Of a stretch of 34,109 bases of DNA, positions 15,469 through 21,971 are shown one piece after another; the stretch's first letter is position 1; every line of letters starts with the position of its first letter. A program made the position numbers and the translations under genes. The DNA comes from Streptomyces sp. WAC06614 (GTDB taxonomy: Bacteria; Actinomycetota; Actinomycetes; Streptomycetales; Streptomycetaceae). Below the pieces are notes generated by a model. The model had not been told where the DNA came from, ran no database searches, and saw nothing but the letters and a program-made list of their open reading frames with translations. The DNA lies in NCBI RefSeq assembly GCF_003949795.1, contig NZ_RPRY01000041.1, positions 1-34,109 of the forward strand. Direction: 5' to 3'.

Positions 15469-16614
15469 TCAGCCGTCGAGCAGCCGCCATGCGCTGAGCG
15501 CGACCCTGGCCCGGAGCAGACCATCCGGCGCGGTGAGGTCGAGCTCCAGGGCCTTGGCCAGGTGGTCGAGCCGGCGGGAGACGCTGCTGTGGTGGAGGTG
15601 GAGGAGGTCGGCGGCGCCCCGCAGCGAGCCGGTGCAGCAGTAGGCGTCCAGGGTGTCCAGGTCCGCCGGGGTGCCGGCCAGCCGGGCCACGGCGGCCACG
15701 TCCGGGTTGTCGCGCAGGGCCCGGTCCGGCACCTGGGCCAGCAGGGCCAGCGCCCCCAGGTCCGCGTGACGCACGACCGGGCGGCGTGCGGTCGTGAAAC
15801 GGAGGGCGGTACGGGCCTCGCGCCAGGCCCGGTCGGGGGCGTCGGAGCCGCCGAGGCCAGCGCGGACCTGCGCCGGCAGCCGGGACGGGTCCACCGTGGT
15901 GGCCAGGACCGCCCCCGCGGCGGCGAGCGGCGCCGCCTTCACGGGCCGGGCCGGGCAGAGCGCGGCGGCGACCTGGTCCAGCGGCAGTGGTGAGCGTACG
16001 GCGACCACCCGGACCGGCGCGCCGACGGCGAAGCCCAGCAGCCGCAACGCCCGCGCCCGGGCGGCCTCGTCGCTGTCGGCGCTGATCACCAGCTCGACCA
16101 GGGCCGGATCGGCCATGGTGGTACGGGCCGGGCCGTAGCGCTCGACGACCCCGGCGACGGCCAGGGCGAGCCGGTCCAGCAGGAGTTCGTCCAGCGGACC
16201 GGCCGGGCCGGGGCGCTCCAGCCACACCTCGCCGATCTCCTCGTCGTCCAGGGTCACCGCGACCGTGGTGGACGCCCGATGCGTCGGCGCGCCGCCGGCG
16301 GACCCGGCCGCGGGCCCAGCGCCGGCGGCGGACCCGGCCGCGGACCCAAGGCCGGTCACGGTCCCGGGACCGGCCGCGGACCCCGCCACCTCGGACGGCT
16401 CCGGAGCCTCGCTCCCGTCGGGTGCCCGGCGGATCGCCCGCCCCGACGCGCGCAGCCGGATCCCGGCCACGCACTCGGCCAGACCCGCCGAGGCGCGCGC
16501 CAGGGCCGGCAGGTCCACCCGCCGACGCATCAGCGTGTCGTAGAACATGACGACGCGGATCGCGCCCTCGGCCTGCGTGTCCAACTGGGACAGCCGTGCG
16601 GCCAGTACCTCCAT
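15469..16614 (-). CDS. PucR-type transcriptional regulator
   Basis: The 381-residue protein ends with a PucR C-terminal helix-turn-helix (TLDAYCCTGSLRGAADLLHL, then HSSVSRRLDHLAKAL, about residues 330-370), the region conserved in CdaR/PucR activators. A middle region resembles the degenerate cyclase-like domain of this family. Residues 75-115 form an Ala/Gly/Pro spacer. There is no classical N-terminal PucR sensor domain, so the protein is shorter than typical members. ATG at 16614 is the only start near the conserved part; the frame runs further upstream over non-conserved sequence opposite the hydrolase. It probably controls the lyase-family gene directly downstream. Confidence 0.85.
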   Translation of the reverse strand: MEVLAARLSQLDTQAEGAIRVVMFYDTLMRRRVDLPALARASAGLAECVAGIRLRASGRAIRRAPDGSEAPEPSEVAGSAAGPGTVTGLGSAAGSAAGAGPAAGSAGGAPTHRASTTVAVTLDDEEIGEVWLERPGPAGPLDELLLDRLALAVAGVVERYGPARTTMADPALVELVISADSDEAARARALRLLGFAVGAPVRVVAVRSPLPLDQVAAALCPARPVKAAPLAAAGAVLATTVDPSRLPAQVRAGLGGSDAPDRAWREARTALRFTTARRPVVRHADLGALALLAQVPDRALRDNPDVAAVARLAGTPADLDTLDAYCCTGSLRGAADLLHLHHSSVSRRLDHLAKALELDLTAPDGLLRARVALSAWRLLDG

Positions 16615-16621
16615 GCGGTCG

Positions 16622-16627
16622 AGGATA
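16622..16627 (-). promoter_or_regulatory. Candidate -10 of the PucR-type gene, leaderless
   Basis: On the minus strand TATCCT (complement of 16622-16627) ends seven bases before the ATG at 16614, and there is no ribosome binding site in between. The matching -35 is weak, so this is a tentative leaderless promoter. Confidence 0.35.
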
Positions 16628-16725
16628 GGCGTACCGGCCGACCCCCAGCACCCGCCGATCGGTGCGCGGGCGGGGCCCGTTGACCGACGGGTGGCGGATG
16701 CGGGAGGGCGGCGCAGGCCGCGACC

Positions 16726-17643
16726 ATGGGCGGCATGGATCCCGAACTCGAAGCGTTCATCCCGCTGTTCCCCCGGGCCGACCTCACCGACCCGGTCGCC
16801 GACCGGGCGAAGCTCGCCGCGCTGGCCCGCTCCGTACCGCCACCGGACACCTCCCGCCTGACCGTCGAGGACCGCACGGTGCCCGGCGGCCCGGCCCGGC
16901 CGGACGTGCCCGTGCGCGTCTACCGCCCGCTGAGCGGGGCCCGGGGCGCGATCGTCTGGCTCCACGGCGGCGGATTCGTCATGGGCGACCTGGACACCGA
17001 GCACCCGTGGGCGGCGAGGGTCGCCGAGGCCGCGGAGGCGGTGGTGGTCTCGGTCGGCTACCGCCGGGCGCCCGAGGACCCGTTCCCGGCTGCGCTGGAC
17101 GACTGCTACGCCGCACTGGCCTGGACCGCCCGGCACGCGGCCGGGCTGGGCGTCGACCCGGAGCGGATCGCGGTGGGCGGGCACAGCGCCGGCGGCGGTC
17201 TCGCGGCGGCGCTGGCGCTCCGGGCGCGGGACGAGCGGGGACCGCGGATCTGCTTCCAGCTCCTCAACCAGCCCGAACTGGACGACCGCCAACAGACCTG
17301 GTCCGCGCGGAACTTCACGGACACGCCCTGGATGACACGGGACAAGGTCGCCGTCACCTGGCGGCACTACCTGGGCGGCACGCCCGCCACGCCGTACGCG
17401 GCCCCGGCCCGGGCCACCGACCTGTCGGGTCTGCCGCCCGCGTACGTGGCCACCGCCGAGTTCTGCCCGAACCGCGACGAGGGCATCGCGTACGCCGTGG
17501 GCATGCTGCAGGCCGGCGTACCGGTGGAGCTGCACCAGTGGGCCGGGACCTTCCACGGCTCCCAGGCGATCCTGTCCGCCGACGTGTCCCGGCGGCAGAT
17601 CGCCGAACTCGCCGCCGTCCTACGGCGTGCGCTGACCGCCTGA
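16726..17643 (+). CDS. Alpha/beta hydrolase of the hormone-sensitive-lipase type, with an altered acid residue
   Basis: The 305-residue protein has the HSL-family oxyanion motif HGGG (80-83), the nucleophile elbow GHSAGGG with Ser154, and the catalytic His277 in GTFHGS. In most HSL-type esterases the acid residue is the first Asp of a DPLRDEG motif. Here the segment reads FCPNRDEG, so that position is Cys247, although Asp251 is kept. Either this subfamily uses another acid or the enzyme is weak or divergent. Homologues act on short acyl esters, but the substrate here is unknown. The start is ATG 16726; ATG 16735 (MDPELEAF) is equally possible. It is divergent from the PucR-type gene, and its last 24 bases overlap the convergent LysR gene. 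Confidence 0.88.
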   Translation: MGGMDPELEAFIPLFPRADLTDPVADRAKLAALARSVPPPDTSRLTVEDRTVPGGPARPDVPVRVYRPLSGARGAIVWLHGGGFVMGDLDTEHPWAARVAEAAEAVVVSVGYRRAPEDPFPAALDDCYAALAWTARHAAGLGVDPERIAVGGHSAGGGLAAALALRARDERGPRICFQLLNQPELDDRQQTWSARNFTDTPWMTRDKVAVTWRHYLGGTPATPYAAPARATDLSGLPPAYVATAEFCPNRDEGIAYAVGMLQAGVPVELHQWAGTFHGSQAILSADVSRRQIAELAAVLRRALTA

Positions 17644-18510
17644 GTCCGCAGACCCGGTGACCAGCGCCGCCACCGCCGCGATCGGCGGCCACGACCACTG
17701 GCCGGCGCGGGCCAGCAGCGAGGTGCGCCGGGTGCCGGCCAGCGGATCCAGCGGCCGGAACGCGACATCGGTACGACCGGCCTCGATGCCCGACTCGGCG
17801 AGCACGGCCACCCCGAGGCCCGCGCCGACCAGGCTGTTCACCAGGTGCAGGCTGTCCATGCGGTGGGCGATGCGCGGGGTGAACCCGGCGATGGCGCACA
17901 CCCGCTGCACCAGCTCGTCGTCGTCCGTCCCGCGGGAGTTGGCGATCCACCCGGTCGTGGCGAAGTCCCGCAGCTCGGCCAGGGCGACCGGACGCCCGGC
18001 GTTCGGGTGGTCGGCGGGCACCGCGAGGAACAGCGGCTGCTCCTCGACCACCCGGGCGTCCAGTTCCCTCGGGACCGCCCGCGGGACCAGGCTGTAGTGG
18101 TAGATCAGGCCGAGGTCGATGCTGCCCGCGCGCACCAGGTCGACGGTGTGCTCCGGCTCGTGCTCGTACGTCTCCACCTCGATCCGCGGGTACGCCTCCC
18201 GCAGGCGCACCAGCATGGGCAGGACCACCGGTTCGACCGCGGTGAAGAAGCTGGCCAGCCGGACCCGCCCGGCGGGCTCGGCCCCGCCGCTGAGCTCGGC
18301 CTGCGCCTCCTGGACCGCGGCCAGGATCCCGACCGCGTGCTCGACCAGGCGCTCCCCGGCGGGCGTCAGCCGCACCCGGCGGCCGACCGGCCTGAGCAGG
18401 GGGACACCGACCTCGGCCTCCAGGACGCCCAGGTGCTTGGAGACGGCGGAGGTGCCGTAGCCGGTGCTCGCGGCGACGGCCGCCATGGTGCCGAGGCGGT
18501 GCAGCTCCAC
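17620..18510 (-). CDS. LysR-family transcriptional regulator, start probably lost
   Basis: The product has the LysR helix-turn-helix (MAAVAASTGYGTSAVSKHLG, then LEAEVGVPLL) and a full effector-binding domain to the C-terminus. The reading frame continues upstream of the helix-turn-helix as LPDLGRLRLLVELHRLGT, which is how such proteins normally begin, right after the initiator Met. No ATG, GTG or TTG precedes that block before the sequence becomes unrelated. The nearest usable start is GTG 18510, which removes part of helix 1. The coordinates use that start. The gene faces a transporter whose N-terminus is also missing, so a deletion or misjoin has probably removed both starts and their shared promoter. 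Members next to EamA genes usually control the exporter. Confidence 0.8.
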   Translation of the reverse strand: MELHRLGTMAAVAASTGYGTSAVSKHLGVLEAEVGVPLLRPVGRRVRLTPAGERLVEHAVGILAAVQEAQAELSGGAEPAGRVRLASFFTAVEPVVLPMLVRLREAYPRIEVETYEHEPEHTVDLVRAGSIDLGLIYHYSLVPRAVPRELDARVVEEQPLFLAVPADHPNAGRPVALAELRDFATTGWIANSRGTDDDELVQRVCAIAGFTPRIAHRMDSLHLVNSLVGAGLGVAVLAESGIEAGRTDVAFRPLDPLAGTRRTSLLARAGQWSWPPIAAVAALVTGSADSGGQRTP

Positions 18511-18580
18511 GAGGAGGCGCAGCCGGCCGAGGTCCGGCAGGGGTCGGGATCCGGGCAGCCGGTGGGGACGCGCCGGGGCG

Positions 18581-19354
18581 ACCGAGCTGTTCGACGCGCT
18601 CGGCCCCGCGGGGACCACCTGGCTGCGGCTCGGCTTCGCCGCCGTGATCCTGCTCGCCTGGACCGGACGCTCCCTGTGGCGGGTGGTGCGCACGACGGCC
18701 CGCGCCGACCTGCTCGGCACCGTCGGCCTCGGCGCGGTCAGCGCGGGGATGATGCTGCTGTTCGCGGAGGCCGCCGCCCGGCTGCCGCTGGGCACGGCGA
18801 CGGCGCTGGAGTTCCTCGGACCGCTCGCGGTCGCCGTCGCCGGTTCGCGCCGGGTCCGCGAACTGCTCTGGCTGGCCCTGGCCGCGGCGGGCGTGCTGCT
18901 GCTCACCTCGCCGTGGAGCGGCTCCGCCGGTCTCGTCGGGGTCCTCTTCGGACTGGGCTCGGCCGCCTGCTGGGCGCTGTACGTCATCGGCACCGCGCAC
19001 GTCGGCAGCCGGTTCTCGGCGCAGCACGGGCTGGCGCTGTCGTTCGCGGTCGCCGCGGTCGTCGCCGCGCCGTTCGGAGCGCCGGGGGTGGTCGCGCACC
19101 TGACCTGGGAGGTGGCCCTGGCGGCGCTCGGGATCGCCGTCCTGATGCCGCTGCTGCCGTTCCTGCTGGAGATGAAGGCCTTGCAGCGCATGTCCAAGAC
19201 CACCTACGGCACCCTGGCCGGCCTGGAACCGGCCGTGGCCCTGTGCGCGGGCATGGTCCTGATCGCCCAGACGCCCACCGTCCTCCAGGCCGCCGGTACG
19301 GCCCTCGTGGTCACGGCCGGCATCGGAGCGGCCCGCGGCGAGGCCCGCCGCTGA
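18581..19354 (+). CDS. EamA/RhtA-type transporter, 5'-truncated
   Basis: The sequence from TELFDALGPAGTTWLRLGFAA onward matches the EamA (drug/metabolite transporter) family, with about nine hydrophobic segments and the conserved ATALEFLGPLAVA and KTTYGTLAGLEPAVA blocks of RhtA-type threonine/homoserine exporters. The family normally has 30 or more residues with a first membrane helix before this point. Here they are absent. The frame upstream of 18578 is open but only reads the antisense of the LysR gene, and no ribosome binding site or ATG fits. The product is probably a non-functional remnant, or the assembly has lost bases here. The feature start marks where family similarity begins, not a start codon. 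Confidence 0.7.
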   Translation, partial: TELFDALGPAGTTWLRLGFAAVILLAWTGRSLWRVVRTTARADLLGTVGLGAVSAGMMLLFAEAAARLPLGTATALEFLGPLAVAVAGSRRVRELLWLALAAAGVLLLTSPWSGSAGLVGVLFGLGSAACWALYVIGTAHVGSRFSAQHGLALSFAVAAVVAAPFGAPGVVAHLTWEVALAALGIAVLMPLLPFLLEMKALQRMSKTTYGTLAGLEPAVALCAGMVLIAQTPTVLQAAGTALVVTAGIGAARGEARR

Positions 19355-19359
19355 GGCCC

Positions 19360-19377
19360 CGGCCGTTTACCCGGCCG
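19360..19377 (+). terminator. Candidate terminator after the EamA gene
   Basis: CGGCCG (19360-19365) and CGGCCG (19372-19377) pair around a six-base loop, starting six bases after the stop. The stem is short, so support is weak. Confidence 0.3.
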
Positions 19378-19461
19378 CGGACCGGGCAGCCGCCCGGACA
19401 GACGCAGGACGCCGCAGGGCGATGCCCGACGACCGGCGCCGGACGACCGAAGGGATCGGCG

Positions 19462-19725
19462 ATGGACGAGGAGCAGGGCGGAGCGGGCGGGGTCCCGCTG
19501 CACCACGACGACGACGGGGCCGAGGACCGCCGCAAGCCGCACGTCACCACGAGGGCGACCGACCCCGGGACCGGAGAGCACCGGGAGCGCCGCGACGACG
19601 GGCGCACCGCGGCCGCGGACACGGACGAGGCGAGCCGGCTCGACCGGCCGCAGAAGTCCGCCGACCCCCGCGACGGCCGCACCCGGTGGACCGGCCCCCG
19701 GGACCCGGACCCCGACGGGAAGTGA
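19462..19725 (+). CDS. Small, highly charged, probably disordered protein
   Basis: This 87-residue product begins MDEEQGGAGGVPLHH. It consists almost entirely of Asp, Glu, Arg, Gly, Thr and Pro, has no hydrophobic core or known motif, and ends DPDPDGK. A purine-rich gaaggga lies about nine bases before the ATG, and a strong hairpin starts five bases after the stop. These support a real gene. I do not recognise a family. The composition fits an intrinsically disordered protein; a stress or hydration role would be a guess. Confidence 0.6.
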   Translation: MDEEQGGAGGVPLHHDDDGAEDRRKPHVTTRATDPGTGEHRERRDDGRTAAADTDEASRLDRPQKSADPRDGRTRWTGPRDPDPDGK

Positions 19726-19730
19726 CCGCC

Positions 19731-19761
19731 GCGACCGGCCGGGCGCCGGTCGGCCGGTCGC
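19731..19761. terminator. Terminator after the small charged protein
   Basis: GCGACCGGCCG (19731-19741) pairs perfectly with CGGCCGGTCGC (19751-19761) around a nine-base loop, between the small gene and the convergent acetyltransferase remnant. Confidence 0.75.
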
Positions 19762-19780
19762 CCGGTGTCCGCGGCTCCGC

Positions 19781-19876
19781 TCAGTCGAGCGGCTTGTCGA
19801 AGTGGAACGCGCCGATGACGAAGCGCTCCCGCAGGTAGAAACGGTGCGCGTCGGTCCGGTGGGTGCCGGAGTCCAC
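19781..19876 (-). pseudogene. 3' fragment of a GNAT-family acetyltransferase
   Basis: The last 31 codons before the stop at 19781 read DSGTHRTDAHRFYLRERF and end FHFDKPLD. This is the characteristic C-terminal strand-helix-strand of GNAT N-acetyltransferases (the AHRFYxR block followed by FHFxKPL). Upstream of about 19876 the similarity stops abruptly and the antisense strand is an amino-acid permease gene in a continuous frame. The acetyltransferase therefore lacks its N-terminus and acetyl-CoA-binding core and cannot be functional as seen. Confidence 0.75.
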
Positions 19877-20527
19877 ATGCCGAAGGCCATCGTGTACTCG
19901 CTGGGCATCGCGATGGTGCTCTACGTGCTGGCCTGCCTGGTGCTGACGGGCATGCAGCACTACACGGAGATCGACCCGGAGAGCGGCTTCTCCAGCGCCT
20001 TCAAGTCGGTGGGGCTGGACGCGGTCGCCGACATCATCGCGGTCGGGGCCATCGTCGGCATCCTCACGGTCATGTTCACCTTCATGCTCGGTGTGACCCG
20101 CGTCTGGTTCTCCATGAGCCGGGACGGACTGCTGCCCCACTGGTTCGCCAAGACGCACCCCACCCGCCACGTCCCCACCCGGGTCACCTGGATCGTCGGT
20201 GCGACCTCGGCCGCCATCGCGGGCCTCGTCCCGATCGGCGACGTGGCGGAGCTCACCAACATCGGCATCCTGCTCGCCTTCGCCGTCGTGTGCACCGCGG
20301 TCATCGTGCTGCGCTACCGGCGCCCCGACCTGCCCCGCACCTTCCGCGCCCCGTTCATGCCGGTCACCCCGGCGATCGGGGTGATCGCGTCCGTCTGGCT
20401 CATCACGTACCTCCAGGCGGAGACCTGGCTCCGCTTCGTCATCTGGTTCCTGATCGGGCTCGTCGTCTACTTCGGCTACTCCTACCGGCACTCCCGGCTG
20501 GCCCAGGAGTCCCAGGAATCCCCGTAG
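19877..20527 (+). pseudogene. 3' half of an APC-family amino-acid permease
   Basis: From MPKAIVYSLGIAMVLYVLAC to the end, this matches the second half of an APC-superfamily amino-acid permease. It has about six hydrophobic segments, VTRVWFSMSRDGLLPHWFAK as the conserved cytoplasmic block, and RTFRAPFMPVTPAIGV before the last pair of helices. In family members the MPKAI segment is preceded by about 230 residues with six helices and an E(E)xxNPxRD motif. None of that is present. The frame upstream reads only the antisense of the acetyltransferase fragment. An internal ATG at 19877 exists, but half a transporter is unlikely to work. Confidence 0.8.
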
Positions 20528-20534
20528 TCGCCGT

Positions 20535-20572
20535 GGGAGGGCCTCGCGGGCCGGAGCCGGCGAGGCCCTCCC
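20535..20572. terminator. Strong bidirectional terminator
   Basis: GGGAGGGCCTCGC (20535-20547) pairs perfectly with GCGAGGCCCTCCC (20560-20572) around a 12-base loop, between the permease fragment and the convergent DoxX gene. Confidence 0.85.
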
Positions 20573-20594
20573 GGGTACGGACGGCCGGCGGCGC

Positions 20595-21119
20595 CTAGTC
20601 GCGCAGGAGCAGGATCAGGAAGGCCAGGACGACGCCCAGGAGCAGGCACGCGACCCCGTACCGCACGCGGTGGTGGCGGAGCACCGGGACGAAGTGGTCC
20701 AGCGCGTAGCGGCCCGGGCCGGTCAGGGCGAGGGTGGCCGCGGCGGCGATGATCAGGCTCTCGAACTCGACCCCCTCCGCGCCGAGGTAGGCGCCGGCCC
20801 ACTTCACGGCGATGGCGTTGACCATCACGCCGACGATCGCGCCGGCTGCCAGCGGGGTGAGCAGGCCGAGGATCAGCCCCAGGCCGCCGAGGGTCTCGGT
20901 GAGACCCGCGATCACGGCCATGGTCTCGCCCGCCGGGTAGCCGGCCTTCTCGAAGAACTTCCCGGTGATCTTCACCCCGGGGCCGTCGAACCACCGGAAC
21001 AGTTTCTGCGTGCCGTGCAGGGCCATGATCGCGCCGAGCACGAGCCGGAGCACCGGCAGGCCGATGTCGTAAGGGGTGGCGGGGACGCGGGGGTCGAGCC
21101 GGAGCGATGGAGTCGTCAT
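20595..21119 (-). CDS. DoxX-family membrane protein
   Basis: This 174-residue protein has about four transmembrane helices, with the DoxX signature LRLVLGAIMALHGTQKLFRW near the start and KITGKFFEKAGYP following. DoxX proteins are small membrane components linked in other actinobacteria to thiol and redox stress defence, but most members are uncharacterised. ATG at 21119 (MTTPSLRLDP) is preferred over one 45 bases upstream because the extra residues are not conserved-looking and an aagg lies before it. It lies downstream of the LmeA-like/MmpL pair on the same strand after a 129-base gap, so its own promoter is likely. Confidence 0.88.
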   Translation of the reverse strand: MTTPSLRLDPRVPATPYDIGLPVLRLVLGAIMALHGTQKLFRWFDGPGVKITGKFFEKAGYPAGETMAVIAGLTETLGGLGLILGLLTPLAAGAIVGVMVNAIAVKWAGAYLGAEGVEFESLIIAAAATLALTGPGRYALDHFVPVLRHHRVRYGVACLLLGVVLAFLILLLRD

Positions 21120-21248
21120 CCTGGCACCTTCTGTCGGAGCGCTCGGGGAGCGGCGGGGCGTCAACCGTGCCCAGCCTGACGAAAAGCAGGGCGAAATGCC
21201 CGGTACGCGGGTCCGCGAGTCGGTGGCGCCCCGCCCGCCGCCGAGCCG

Positions 21249-21971
21249 CTACGCAAGCCCCCCGGACGGCGGTGCCAGGTGCAGGTCCGTTCCCCGGACG
21301 GTGACCTCCACGCCCCGGTCCGTCACCCGGGCCGCCTCCGCCCGCAGCCCCGGCAGCGCGGCGTCCGCCCCGCCCGGGCCGGCCCGGCGCCCCTCGGCGG
21401 CGGCCAGTTCCTCCCGGACCGCCCCCACCAGCCGTTCGGGTGCGGGCCGGCCCAGCAGGGTGGCCTCGGCCAGGTCGAAGGAGAGCCGGCCGTCGCGCAG
21501 TTCCGGGCGCAGGACCACGGTGGCCGCTCCGCCCGGACCCAGGCCGAGCCGGAGCGTGCCGGACGCCGGGTCGGTGGTCACCGCGCCGACCGGCAGCGCC
21601 CGGTCGCCCGCCGCGAGCGAGGCGCGCACCGCGCCCGCCGGCACCGTGATCCGGCCCCGCACCGATGCCACCGTGGCCCGGCCGTCGCCGGCCGTGGTCA
21701 CCCCGTGCAGGCTGAGGTCGACCGAGGCCCCGGTGATCCGGCCGAACGCCACGTCGTGCCCGGTCACCTCCGCCGCGTCCACCCGGCCCCGGGCCACCGC
21801 GAGCAGACCCGGGCCGGACAGGTCCGCCTCGGTCGGGCCCAGCCGGGGCCGGAGCGCGTCCTCGATGCGGCCCTCGACCACGCGCGTGGCGCCGTACTCG
21901 GCGGTCCCGGCGAGCAGGGCCAGCCCGGCCGCCGCCCCCGACAGCCAGAGCGCCGGCCCCCGCCGCCTCAC
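21249..21971 (-). CDS. LmeA-like phospholipid-binding protein (DUF2993)
   Basis: The 240-residue product starts at GTG 21971 with a membrane/signal segment (LWLSGAAAGLALLAG). EYGATRVVEGRIEDALRPRLG and VDLSLHGVTT follow, fitting the DUF2993 family. In mycobacteria a member (LmeA) is a periplasmic phospholipid-binding protein needed for mannan elongation and cell-envelope integrity. The protein is predicted to sit outside the membrane, anchored or released by its N-terminal helix. Its start overlaps the stop of the MmpL gene by four bases (GTGA), so the two are co-translated and may act on the same envelope lipid. Confidence 0.82.
   Translation of the reverse strand: MRRRGPALWLSGAAAGLALLAGTAEYGATRVVEGRIEDALRPRLGPTEADLSGPGLLAVARGRVDAAEVTGHDVAFGRITGASVDLSLHGVTTAGDGRATVASVRGRITVPAGAVRASLAAGDRALPVGAVTTDPASGTLRLGLGPGGAATVVLRPELRDGRLSFDLAEATLLGRPAPERLVGAVREELAAAEGRRAGPGGADAALPGLRAEAARVTDRGVEVTVRGTDLHLAPPSGGLA

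Noticed and set aside
18464-18580. ATG at 18464 as the start of the EamA gene
   Set aside because: Residues from there to 18580 are the antisense of the LysR helix-turn-helix region and contain no membrane helix, so this is not the transporter's natural N-terminus.
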